From positions 1-41,214 of the forward strand of contig WQXG01000026.1 of the NCBI GenBank assembly GCA_009784975.1: a DNA stretch of 41,214 nucleotides. The letters run 5' to 3'. Source of the stretch: Treponema sp. (lineage in GTDB: Bacteria; Spirochaetota; Spirochaetia; Treponematales; Breznakiellaceae). Numbering within the stretch: position 1 is the stretch's first letter; the number at the start of each line of letters is the position of its first letter. This document shows, in pieces, positions 1-7,096 of the stretch. Position numbers and translations under genes: made by a program. Under the pieces are notes generated by a model that worked only from the letters and a program-made list of their open reading frames with translations, was not told the DNA's origin and ran no database searches.

Positions 1-244
1 AAGCGCAGAAGATCCCAACTTATCTTTTGTTAATGTAATCATTGATTCCAACGATAACTGGATTACATACTGTGACTATCCTAAAACTGACGGCACCTAT
101 ACCATGAAGATTCCAACATCGTATTTTGGCAGGCGCGTTTGGCTTGGGTATGCAGCGCATAGTATCAACAGATTAACATCTGTATTGGTAACCGGCAATA
201 TGCCGAATCATGATATTGTGGTTACGGATATTTGGGAGGATTAA
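1..244 (+). CDS. C-terminal fragment of a hypothetical protein
   Basis: An open frame (codons starting at base 2) runs from the window edge to TAA at 242-244 and gives about 80 residues. The start lies outside the window. The fragment is rich in short beta-type stretches (VNVIIDSNDNW, GTYTMKIPTSYFG, RRVWLGYAA, NHDIVVTDIWED), which suggests the end of a beta-sandwich or carboxypeptidase-regulatory-like domain; that is inference only. No family is recognised. No close downstream gene shares its strand, so it probably ends a transcript stopped by the weak hairpin at 328-366. Confidence 0.6.
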   Translation, partial: SAEDPNLSFVNVIIDSNDNWITYCDYPKTDGTYTMKIPTSYFGRRVWLGYAAHSINRLTSVLVTGNMPNHDIVVTDIWED

Positions 245-264
245 AAGGTAGTACCAACCATTAT

Positions 265-294
265 GCGGGGGTCAGACAATTTGTCTGACCCCGC
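265..294. repeat. GC-rich palindrome with a GTCAGACAA/TTGTCTGAC core
   Basis: The arms GGGGTCAGACAA (268-279) and TTGTCTGACCCC (281-292) are perfectly complementary around the T at 280. Pairing continues outward with a one-base bulge (GC/GC). A second small hairpin, CACCAT/ATGGTG, lies at 298-311. Palindromes of this GGGGTCAGAC type are, to my knowledge, common extragenic repeats, some linked to RAYT/REP elements; no RAYT gene is present here. It could also fold in RNA downstream of the gene ending at 244. Confidence 0.7.
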
Positions 295-327
295 AAACAC
301 CATTTATGGTGGTATCAGTTAGTTTTC

Positions 328-366
328 GGGGAAGTTGCATAACGGCGGCTCCCCTGGATTTTTTTT
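328..366 (+). terminator. Possible rho-independent terminator
   Basis: A 5-bp GGGGA/TCCCC stem (328-332 with 350-354) is followed after GGA by eight T residues (359-366). The stem is short and the loop long, so the call is weak. It is correctly placed to end the transcript of the gene that stops at 244. Confidence 0.4.
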
Positions 367-387
367 ATCAAAACTCTTAAAAAAAAC

Positions 388-417
388 TTGACAATTCCAC
401 CTTAAATACCGTATATT
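388..417 (+). promoter_or_regulatory. Sigma70-type promoter for the small RNA candidate
   Basis: A perfect -35 TTGACA (388-393), an 18-nt spacer and a -10 TATATT (412-417) predict a transcription start near 424. No open reading frame follows on this strand, only a structured stretch ending in a strong terminator, so the promoter appears to serve a short RNA. Confidence 0.65.
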
Positions 418-423
418 TTATGA

Positions 424-495
424 AGTGCCACAGTCCGAGGCGGCCTTGTAGCATCGGACCCCAACGGGGGGTGTAACAGCCCCCCGGATTTTTAC
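424..495 (+). ncRNA. Candidate small RNA, about 70 nt, unknown family
   Basis: Between the predicted start (about 424) and the T-rich end (489-500) the RNA would form two hairpins. The first is GTCCGA/TCGGAC (433-438 with 454-459) with a 15-nt loop. The second is a very stable terminator, CGGGGGG/CCCCCCG (465-471 with 480-486). No start codon with a useful frame is seen. I do not recognise an Rfam-type family; 6S, tmRNA, SRP and RNase P do not fit the length or motifs. The terminator lies against the 3' end of the opposite-strand gene at 492-1067, so that gene's readthrough RNA would be antisense to it. Function unknown. Confidence 0.5.
465..493 (+). terminator. Rho-independent terminator of the small RNA
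   Basis: A 7-bp GC stem (465-471/480-486, plus a possible T-G pair) with loop GTAACA is followed by GA and TTTTT, then ACTTTTT. Orientation is plus; on the minus strand the bases after the stem are not T-rich. Confidence 0.7.
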
Positions 496-1067
496 TTTTT
501 AAAGTCTTTAATCCTAAAGAAATATGTTTTTTCCTCTAGCCCATCTCCAAAGGTGAGAATAATGTTTCCTTTGTATCCTCCTTGATACCTTGGATTATTT
601 ATGTACTTTGCTAAGTAATTAATTACACGTGGTTTTATTAAGTCAGGATTATCAACACGAATATAGACATTGTTTCCTTGCATTCTTGATTCCCTAAATC
701 TAGCTCCAATTTTGTCCATTCTTCCCGTCACAGTTTTAAACTCAAAAAACAAGCCGTTAACAATAGCGTCAGGTCCCGGCAGAAAACCCTTACCGTCCGG
801 TCTTTTTATTCTGGGAATGAGAGTAACTGCGGCTTCATGTTTCTTTAATATTATTGCCGATTTAATTTCTTTGATAAAATCTAATTCTTCTTGTTGGTTT
901 ATTGGCAGCCTCGACATTGCCACAATGATTCCCTCTGCGTTTTTTGGCATATCTACATAGTGGAGTTTTATATTTTCTGCGCTAATCCATGTTTCGCTCA
1001 AGAATTCTTTTTTTGCAATAGCTTCATTAGCCGCTGCATTTATCGCCATTTGCTCAGCAGGAGTCAT
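492..1067 (-). CDS. PD-(D/E)XK nuclease-like domain, CdiA-CT/polymorphic-toxin type (possibly truncated)
   Basis: The 191-residue protein ends in a domain with the pattern GPDAIVNGLFFEFK. Asp100, Glu109 and Lys111 give a PD-x8-ExK signature. It is followed by strands and the text VYIRVDN and GNIILTFGDG, as in CdiA C-terminal tRNA-nuclease domains and domains fused to phage minor-head (MuF) proteins. Family assignment is by recognition, not search. The frame stays open and protein-like for about 20 codons upstream of ATG 1067, back to a TAA at 1128-1130, with no GTG or TTG in that stretch and only a weak ribosome site. This suggests a fragment of a longer toxin or phage protein. No immunity gene is obvious beside it. 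An intact stand-alone endonuclease is the alternative. Confidence 0.6.
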   Translation of the reverse strand: MTPAEQMAINAAANEAIAKKEFLSETWISAENIKLHYVDMPKNAEGIIVAMSRLPINQQEELDFIKEIKSAIILKKHEAAVTLIPRIKRPDGKGFLPGPDAIVNGLFFEFKTVTGRMDKIGARFRESRMQGNNVYIRVDNPDLIKPRVINYLAKYINNPRYQGGYKGNIILTFGDGLEEKTYFFRIKDFKK

Positions 1068-1127
1068 TGTATATGTCTCTTGAAAATCGTAATTTGATCC
1101 TGCATCGGCAGAAACAGCATCTGGTAT

Positions 1128-1456
1128 TTACCTGATGGGTAATGATGTCGTAATAAAGTAAATTATACGCAGTTTTTCAAAGAAAAACAAGTCTTCACAA
1201 AAAGCCGGAAATATAACGGCATCAGCGGGAGAGCAAGGTATTGGGAACGCAAGTGTACCTGTTACTTGCAGCGAGCCCTAATCGAAGGTTAGGGCGAAGT
1301 TTCCAGCGCCGCTTTTTGGGGGTGTACCTGGGTTCACGCAAGGTATCAATTACCACTTTTTATTTGATAAAAGCCAATATGTACATCGCAGGTATTTTTA
1401 CCGGCTGTCTTCCCCTCAATTGACAAAAATATCAATTTAGGCAAAAATAAACCATT
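1128..1456. other. Non-coding region with consecutive hairpins and a permuted repeat
   Basis: No credible gene is seen. Hairpins follow one another: GCAAGT/ACTTGC (1249-1254/1264-1269), GCCCTAA/TTAGGGC (1275-1281/1289-1295) and GGCG/CGCC nearby. The words GGTAT, GGGAACGCAA and GTGTACCTG before the hairpins return after them in another order (GTGTACCTG, GGTTCACGCAA, GGTATC; about 1323-1349). It could be a degenerate mobile-element remnant or a structured RNA. A TTGACA at 1420-1425 may be the -35 box of the next gene, but no good -10 follows. Confidence 0.4.
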
Positions 1457-2101
1457 ATGGATATAACAACTTTATTTAAACTGTCATCCGGATTATATAT
1501 TATCGGTTCAAAAGACAATGACAGGAATATAGGCTGTGTTGTAAACACAGTTGTACAAACAACATCGCGTCCTGTAACATTGTCGGTATGTATTAATAAA
1601 GATAATTTTACAAATACCTGCATAAAAAAGACGGGCGGATTCTCTGTTTCTATTTTATCAGAAAATATAAAAGAAAATGTAATAGGCGCTTTTGGTTTTT
1701 CTAGCAGCCGCGAAAAGGACAAATTTTCCGATGTTTCTTTTGGACTTACACCCAGCGGAATGCCTTATTTAAAAGAAGGCGTTACAGGTTTTATTCAATG
1801 CAAGGTAATAAGTACAACAGAAAACTTTACACATACAATTTTCATCGCGGAAGTTCAGGAAGCGGAAAATATCTCGCAAGAACCGCCCATGACTTACGAT
1901 TATTACCATAGGGTTATCAAAGGAAAAACGCCCAAAAACGCTTCATCCTATGCAGAGAATACAAAAACAACAGGCAGCTCATACAAATGCAGCATTTGCG
2001 GCTATGAATTTTCCGGCAGCAAAGAAGAATTTGAAAATTTACCGGATGATTATAAGTGCCCGATATGCTCGGTGGCAAAGAGCTTGTTTTTGCCTGTCTA
2101 G
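1457..2101 (+). CDS. hrb: Flavin reductase-rubredoxin fusion (high-molecular-weight rubredoxin, Hrb type)
   Basis: The 214-residue protein has an N-terminal flavin-reductase-like (FMN-binding split barrel) domain at about 1-150. Recognisable text includes NTVVQTTSRPVTLSVCINK and GFSVSILSE. A C-terminal rubredoxin domain holds two CxxC knuckles, Cys178/Cys181 (CSICGYEF) and Cys201/Cys204 (CPIC). Proteins of this build pass electrons from NAD(P)H through FMN and rubredoxin iron to flavodiiron or other oxygen- or NO-reducing proteins in anaerobes (Moorella Hrb). No flavodiiron gene is next to it here. The ATG lacks a Shine-Dalgarno site, and a TTGACA lies only 32 bases upstream, so the mRNA may be nearly leaderless. 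Cytoplasmic. Confidence 0.85.
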   Translation: MDITTLFKLSSGLYIIGSKDNDRNIGCVVNTVVQTTSRPVTLSVCINKDNFTNTCIKKTGGFSVSILSENIKENVIGAFGFSSSREKDKFSDVSFGLTPSGMPYLKEGVTGFIQCKVISTTENFTHTIFIAEVQEAENISQEPPMTYDYYHRVIKGKTPKNASSYAENTKTTGSSYKCSICGYEFSGSKEEFENLPDDYKCPICSVAKSLFLPV

Positions 2102-2106
2102 GATAA

Positions 2107-2126
2107 AACTTCCCCCGTTCGTGTCC
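2107..2126 (-). repeat. Fragment of the CACGAAC repeat module
   Basis: Bases 2109-2126 are the exact reverse complement of 41020-41037 (18 identical bases) in the repeat array after the neuB-like gene. It fills the 36-bp gap between two convergent genes. Confidence 0.6.
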
Positions 2127-2137
2127 CTTTTAAATGA

Positions 2138-2677
2138 TTAATAGCGCATATTAAATACAATCGCAAAACGGTGCACGGCTTTGGAATTGCTTATAAATTG
2201 TCTGCCTGTTGGTTTTAAATAAGTGTATTCTATGCCAATACCGTTTAATGCCATCATTACGCCGTAAGTCATGGAAAACCCTGTTAATAAACTCAAGTTT
2301 ATTCCGACAAATGGCTTAATATCAAATGGTCCAAATCTGGACAGGTTATAAACACGGGCTCCTATATCCAAAACACTATATTCAAAGTCATCTACTTCAA
2401 AAATATATTGCAAAAGCAACGGCAACAACCAAAAATTAGCCTCTCCATATATACCCGGCATTAAAATATTTGGTATTATCGGCAGATGAACACCCGCGCC
2501 GGCATGAAGCGATGAAAAAAGCATCGATCCAAAAATATTCCCGGCTACAGACCAATCTTCAATTAAAGGATAAATACAGCTAATACCCGCATTAATTATA
2601 AAGAAATCTTTTTCCGCCGCATACAATACGGTATTTGCCAGAAAAATTATAAATATCAATATTATCAATTTCTTCAT
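2138..2677 (-). CDS. Outer-membrane or periplasmic protein, hypothetical
   Basis: The 179-residue protein begins with a classical signal peptide (MKKLIILIFIIFLANTVLYA, cleavage likely before AEKDF). It continues with alternating aromatic/glycine stretches (HAGAGVHLPIIPN, GIYGEANFWLLP, VLDIGARVYNL) and ends in an aromatic residue (FNMRY), as small beta-barrel proteins do. No enzyme motif is seen. It resembles short treponemal hypothetical proteins. It is convergent with the Hrb gene and divergent from the DUF4143 ATPase. The upstream ribosome site is weak. The barrel prediction is inference. Confidence 0.7.
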   Translation of the reverse strand: MKKLIILIFIIFLANTVLYAAEKDFFIINAGISCIYPLIEDWSVAGNIFGSMLFSSLHAGAGVHLPIIPNILMPGIYGEANFWLLPLLLQYIFEVDDFEYSVLDIGARVYNLSRFGPFDIKPFVGINLSLLTGFSMTYGVMMALNGIGIEYTYLKPTGRQFISNSKAVHRFAIVFNMRY

Positions 2678-2726
2678 ATTATAAATATAACGCAGAATTT
2701 TCCTTTTACTGCGCTTTTTAAATTAC

Positions 2727-2755
2727 TTGACACTTTGCGCAAAATACCATATAAT
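2727..2755 (+). promoter_or_regulatory. Consensus sigma70 promoter of the DUF4143 ATPase
   Basis: TTGACA (2727-2732), a 17-nt spacer and TATAAT (2750-2755) match the consensus perfectly. The predicted start is near 2762, giving a leader of about 55 nt before ATG 2818. Such a strong promoter in front of this ATPase is notable. Confidence 0.8.
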
Positions 2756-2817
2756 TCTATTTATACATTTTGCAATATTGTATTTTAGCTTTTTGTATAA
2801 TTATCTTGGAGGAATAC

Positions 2818-4080
2818 ATGGAATATTTGCACAGAATTTTAACTAAAAAACTGGAAAATACTGCAAATTCCTTCTCTGCAACTTATTTAAGCGGAGCCAG
2901 GCAATGCGGAAAATCTACTTTGGTTCGTCATCTTTTGTCCTTTAATAATGTAAATTATCTTACTTTTGATACAACAGCAATCAGAATGGCAGCTAAAAAA
3001 GACCCTGATGCTTTTGTTGCCTCTCTTCCTTCAGATAAATTAAATATAATTGATGAAATTCAAAGAGTTCCGCAAGTTCATCTATTAATTAAAAAAGCAA
3101 TTGATGAAAAAAGGTTAGATGGTCATGGAAAATCTTTGTTTTTATTAACCGGCTCTGCAAACATATTCGGATTACCTAAGCTCTCTAAAGCAATGGTTGG
3201 CAGAATGGCTGTTTTAACTCTTTATCCTTTTTCTGCAGCAGAAATAAATAATTCCTATTCTAACTTTATAGAATCATTATGGAATGATAATTTATCTGTT
3301 AAAAACCATAAAAAAGCTCCTATAATAAATGTTATTAAAGATGCTACCTTTCCTGAATTGGCGCTTAATAAGGGAATAGACAGAAATGTCTGGATGGATA
3401 GTTATATCGACACTATTTTAGACAGAGATGCGGCAGAAATTGCAAAAATAAACAAGCCAGATCTTATATATCAGCTTCTCTCTTCATTTAGCAGCCGTGT
3501 AGGCAGTTTAATTAATAATGAAAATATTATGAAAGAAACAGGTTTTAATCAAGGTACTTATGACAAATACAAATCATTTTGCAATGCTTCTTATTTAACA
3601 TTTGAAATTCAACCATGGGCAAAACCAAATAAACTAAATAAAAGATTTGTTAAAAGCAAAAAAATATATTTTACAGATACAAACCTTTTATGCTTTTTAA
3701 TGAGACGTGATCTTTTGGAAGTATATGAAAATGATCCTTCACTTATGGGGCACTTATTTGAAAACTTTATCGCAACTGAAATTATGAAATCAACCAGCGC
3801 TTTACCGGGTAAATTTTATATATCTCATTTTAATCCTGTAAGGGGAGAAGGCAATGAGACTGATTTTATTATAGAAAAAGATAATGGAGAGACAATCGCA
3901 ATAGAAGTAAAGCTGGATTCTTCTTTAAATGATAAAGATTTTAAAAACCTTGCAATTTGCCGTGATACAATTGGCAAAAAACTAAAAAAAGGCATTGTTC
4001 TTTATACAGGAGAATCTCTTGTACCATATGGTGAAAAACTATGGGCTGTTCCTATAAGTTATCTTTTTAATGACTTATAA
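2818..4080 (+). CDS. AAA_14/DUF4143 family ATPase
   Basis: The 420-residue protein has the two-part build of this family. An N-terminal P-loop ATPase carries Walker A GARQCGKST (residues 26-34) and Walker B LNIIDEI (Asp79-Glu80). A C-terminal DUF4143 region includes a restriction-like segment, ETDFIIEKDNG..IAIEVK. I chose ATG 2818 because GGAGGA sits at 2808-2813; an earlier ATG at 2770 would add 16 residues but falls inside the expected leader. The family is widespread, often multicopy and associated with accessory DNA; its role is unsettled, with suggestions of toxin-antitoxin or defence links. It is monocistronic, with a consensus promoter upstream and a large inverted repeat just after the stop. 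Confidence 0.88.
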   Translation: MEYLHRILTKKLENTANSFSATYLSGARQCGKSTLVRHLLSFNNVNYLTFDTTAIRMAAKKDPDAFVASLPSDKLNIIDEIQRVPQVHLLIKKAIDEKRLDGHGKSLFLLTGSANIFGLPKLSKAMVGRMAVLTLYPFSAAEINNSYSNFIESLWNDNLSVKNHKKAPIINVIKDATFPELALNKGIDRNVWMDSYIDTILDRDAAEIAKINKPDLIYQLLSSFSSRVGSLINNENIMKETGFNQGTYDKYKSFCNASYLTFEIQPWAKPNKLNKRFVKSKKIYFTDTNLLCFLMRRDLLEVYENDPSLMGHLFENFIATEIMKSTSALPGKFYISHFNPVRGEGNETDFIIEKDNGETIAIEVKLDSSLNDKDFKNLAICRDTIGKKLKKGIVLYTGESLVPYGEKLWAVPISYLFNDL

Positions 4081-4094
4081 CAATCACAAGAATT

Positions 4095-4230
4095 CGGGAA
4101 GGCGGGGCAGCCTGCGTGCGCAGAAAAACCCCTCAGGAGCCCGGCTATGAGCCTCTCGCTACGCTCGGTCTCTCCGCCGGAGAACTTCGGAAGATGTTTT
4201 TCTGCGCCCGCAGGCTGCCCCGCCTTCCCG
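4095..4230. repeat. Large GC-rich inverted repeat, 35-bp arms
   Basis: The arms 4095-4129 and 4196-4230 are complementary at 34 of 35 positions (both start CGGGAAGGCGGGGCAGCCTG when read inward). The loop of 66 bases contains CCGCCGGAGAACTTCGG and other short stems. The GC content contrasts sharply with the AT-rich genes on both sides. It lies between two convergent genes and could end transcription from both. Alternatives are a MITE-like element or an attC-like folded site; no open frame or transposase accompanies it. Confidence 0.9.
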
Positions 4231-4280
4231 TTGCTTGGTTATAATTGCAAAAAACAGTAACAGGCATCACGGCAAAGATT

Positions 4281-4325
4281 CCTTCTTCAAACTTTCGGTT
4301 TGCGGTCAGCGCCTTAGTGTGAGTC
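4281..4325 (-). repeat. Degenerate copy of the CAAACC/GGTTTG repeat module
   Basis: The stretch CCTTCTTCAAACTTTCGGTT followed by TGCGG and, further on, GTGTGAGTC resembles the reverse complement of 41040-41083 and the insert at 18148-18168, with several mismatches including one in the hairpin stem. It ends just before the stop codon of the SpoIIE-type phosphatase. Confidence 0.55.
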
Positions 4326-4327
4326 CC

Positions 4328-6646
4328 TTACCTACAATGCTTCTTGGCAATCACCAGCACATTACAATCATTCACCCTGCTATACTCCGCGCTATCCATC
4401 AATTTCCTGAACAGGAATATTCCCAGCCCTCCAACAGGACGATCTTTTATTGATTTATCCAAATCTGGCTGGGGATACTCTAAAGGATTATACGGCTTTC
4501 CGTTATCTTCAAACCTTATTACAGTTTTTTCATCTGTAGAAATTTTTATGCTAACTTCTCCCGCAGAGTTTTCATAGGCATGATTTACAATATTCATAAA
4601 TATTTCTTCTGCCGCAATGCAAATCTCGCTCATTGAATCTGAGAGACAGTTTTTTTTATTAAGTTCTTCAGAAACAAAACCAATAACTTTTTCCAGATTC
4701 TTAATTTCAGATGTTACTCTTAGCTCTTGTCCGTAATTAATTTTATCGTTTTTATCTTTTATTTTTAAAGCAAGCATCGTGATATCATCCGCCTGCTCTT
4801 CCTGCATGGCAAAATTGTCAACATCATGCTTTATTGCCGCAAGCAGCCCTTTTGCGCAGGATGAAGTATTTTTGTTTACAGTTTTCAAAAGCCTTTCTTC
4901 GCCGAATAATTCTTTTTTGTTATTCATGGCTTCTGTTACGCCGTCTGTATATAAACAAAGAACCTCTCCGGGCTCTAAATATATTTCTTCCTGTTTATAT
5001 TTAATGTCTTTCATAAAACCCAAAATAACACATGGGTCTGTTTTTAAAAAAGCAAAATCTTTATTGTTCTTTTTAACAAGGGGCGGATTATGTCCTGCAT
5101 TAACAAATGTTAATTTACCTGTAGGCAAATGATAAAATCCTATAAAAGAAGTAACAAACATTCCAATTTCATTATTTTCGCATAATTTATTGTTTACAGT
5201 TTCAAAAACTGCCTGCGGGCTTTTGCATGAACTGCAGTTTTTAATCAGGGTTTTTGCAACTACCATAAACAAAGCGGCAGGCACTCCTTTTCCTGAAACA
5301 TCCGCAACAAGGACAACTAGCGTATCCTTATCTATAAAGAAAAAATCATAAAAGTCTCCGCAAACTTCCTTTGCCGGGATCATGGCGGCATGCAGGTCAA
5401 ATTCCGCAAATACAGGGAAAACATTAGGAAGCATGCTGGTTTGAATTGCCGCCGCGACATTTAACTCTGCTCTTATTCTTTCTTTTTCTTCGCGCTCTTT
5501 TGTTTTTTCTTCTATGGATTTTTTTAAGTCCAATGTCATTTTGTTAAATACTTTTGCCAAAAAACCAATTTCATCGTTGGATAAAACTGTTATCTGTTTG
5601 TCAAGATTTCCAAAAGCAATTCTGGAAACATCAAGCGCAAGTCTTTTTATCGGCGTATTAATTAATTTAGATATTAAAACCCAGGCTATAAAAAGTTTTA
5701 CCAATGCGACAATTAAAAATATTAACGAAAACCTTTTATTTCTTTTTTCAACTTCCGCGAATATTTCTTTTTCCGGTATTTGAATGGACAAGAGCCAGCC
5801 GTTATCCATATATTTTCCAAAACGCAGATAATTAATACCGTTAAGCTTAAAAGCATCTGATGTAATATCCCAGGGAATTTCGGAAATTGAAACGCCTGTT
5901 ACTTCATCTGTCCGCGTGCTTGATATAATATAATCTTTATCCGGCACGCAAAGCAAAATAAAACTATTCGGTGTCGGTTTTATGGCAGTTAACTCTTTTA
6001 CAACTTCATCTATTTCCCAATCCGCCGTTGTAATCCCGATTAAATCTCCGTTATCATTAAAAATACCAACTCCTGAAGTTGTCATTATGCTGAATTTCTC
6101 GGCATAATCGACATAAGGTTCTGTCCAGATAACCTCGTACGGAGCGCTGATATTTTCCAATATTTCACGGTACCATGATTTATTATGATAATCATACTCG
6201 CTCATAATAATTCTGTCTGCGATAAACACGGCCATTTCGGGTTTTTCACGGTATGCGTAAAAAGCGGCATGGGGGCTTGCGCCCCCCTGTCTGTCTTTTT
6301 TAAAAGTATAAGGTTCAAACCAAAAACCGCCTCCTGTTAAAACAGGATAATTTTCGATATATTCAACCGCCAGCCTTTCCGCGGCATCTTCTGATTCATT
6401 TTCAAACATCAGCATACCGCGTACATTGTAAAGAAGAGTTCCGTGTTCAATTTCCGTAATTATTTTATTTACCTTTTCTGTTTCGTAAGCTACGGTTTTT
6501 TCTATATTTTCAAGGCGCAGCAATTTATAATTATGGGTTGTAGCAATGGAATATACAAGAAAAGCCGCTCCGATAAAAGCCAGAAAAACAAGAACAATTA
6601 ATAATATCTTGGTTCTTATTGAATAAATCATGGATTTATAAATCAT
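4328..6646 (-). CDS. Membrane sensor with SpoIIE/PP2C phosphatase and anti-sigma-type kinase domains
   Basis: The 772-residue protein contains, in order: a membrane segment (about 11-33); an extracytoplasmic dCache-like sensor (about 60-300; WYREILENISAPYEVIWTEP, GIFNDNGDLIGITTADW); a second membrane segment (about 305-327); a HAMP linker; a SpoIIE-type PP2C phosphatase (about 415-620; CGDFYDFF, VADVSGKGVPAALFM, NAGHNPP, LYTDGVTEA); and a HATPase_c anti-sigma kinase-like domain (about 640-765; EIFMNIVNHAYEN, RFEDNGKPYNP, GGLGIFL). Such proteins set the phosphorylation of a STAS partner. That partner is encoded immediately upstream with an ATGA overlap. A second in-frame ATG 15 bases later is a possible start. 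The ligand and the final target (a sigma factor or flagellar/motility output) cannot be read from the sequence. Confidence 0.9.
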   Translation of the reverse strand: MIYKSMIYSIRTKILLIVLVFLAFIGAAFLVYSIATTHNYKLLRLENIEKTVAYETEKVNKIITEIEHGTLLYNVRGMLMFENESEDAAERLAVEYIENYPVLTGGGFWFEPYTFKKDRQGGASPHAAFYAYREKPEMAVFIADRIIMSEYDYHNKSWYREILENISAPYEVIWTEPYVDYAEKFSIMTTSGVGIFNDNGDLIGITTADWEIDEVVKELTAIKPTPNSFILLCVPDKDYIISSTRTDEVTGVSISEIPWDITSDAFKLNGINYLRFGKYMDNGWLLSIQIPEKEIFAEVEKRNKRFSLIFLIVALVKLFIAWVLISKLINTPIKRLALDVSRIAFGNLDKQITVLSNDEIGFLAKVFNKMTLDLKKSIEEKTKEREEKERIRAELNVAAAIQTSMLPNVFPVFAEFDLHAAMIPAKEVCGDFYDFFFIDKDTLVVLVADVSGKGVPAALFMVVAKTLIKNCSSCKSPQAVFETVNNKLCENNEIGMFVTSFIGFYHLPTGKLTFVNAGHNPPLVKKNNKDFAFLKTDPCVILGFMKDIKYKQEEIYLEPGEVLCLYTDGVTEAMNNKKELFGEERLLKTVNKNTSSCAKGLLAAIKHDVDNFAMQEEQADDITMLALKIKDKNDKINYGQELRVTSEIKNLEKVIGFVSEELNKKNCLSDSMSEICIAAEEIFMNIVNHAYENSAGEVSIKISTDEKTVIRFEDNGKPYNPLEYPQPDLDKSIKDRPVGGLGIFLFRKLMDSAEYSRVNDCNVLVIAKKHCR

Positions 6647-6963
6647 GGATTTGATACTAACATTTCTTTTAAGGCAACCATTCCTAAAACATTTTTGACA
6701 ATTTTAGACGGACGTTCAACATTAAATGTACTGCCGTTTTCATTTGCCTGTTTATATATTTTTAATATTACCCTTATTCCGATAGAGCTAAGATAATCAA
6801 CCTGAGACATATCCAGAACGATAGATTTAAGCCCGTTATTCAGGGCATTTTCCAGCCTTACAAGCAGCATATCCGCGCTGTTTGAATCGACGCGTCCTTT
6901 GGCATAGAGACGGCATATTCCCTCATCGATATTTTCTGTAATTTTTAGGTCTTCATTGTCCAT
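6643..6963 (-). CDS. STAS-domain anti-anti-sigma factor
   Basis: The 106-residue single-domain STAS protein has the typical pattern KSIVLDMSQVDYLSSIGIRV, with Ser59/Ser60 at the position phosphorylated in SpoIIAA/RsbV proteins. It is the natural substrate of the phosphatase/kinase gene directly downstream (4-base ATGA overlap), so the two form a partner-switching module. No Shine-Dalgarno site precedes ATG 6963; a promoter-like pair places the RNA start almost at the ATG. Cytoplasmic. Confidence 0.9.
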   Translation of the reverse strand: MDNEDLKITENIDEGICRLYAKGRVDSNSADMLLVRLENALNNGLKSIVLDMSQVDYLSSIGIRVILKIYKQANENGSTFNVERPSKIVKNVLGMVALKEMLVSNP

Positions 6964-6969
6964 AAAAAC

Positions 6970-6998
6970 ATTTTATTTTAATATTAAACAGAAATCAA
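6970..6998 (-). promoter_or_regulatory. Possible promoter of the STAS-phosphatase pair, leaderless
   Basis: On the minus strand TTGATT (6998-6993), a 17-nt spacer and TAAAAT (6975-6970) precede ATG 6963 by 6 bases. The transcript would begin at or next to the start codon, which fits the missing ribosome site. The rest of the 133-bp divergent gap is AT-rich, with no clear promoter for tmk. Confidence 0.4.
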
Positions 6999-7096
6999 GG
7001 CATAACAATCTGTAATTCATAAAAAATTGATATTTACACAGATTCTTTTTAAAAAAGCACTTTTCATACCATCCTTTTTTATGTTACTTTTTATCA

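Noticed and set aside
1237-1350. tRNA gene or integron attC site in the structured region
   Set aside because: No acceptor stem, anticodon or T-loop fits. No attC R'/R'' core sites or integrase are visible.
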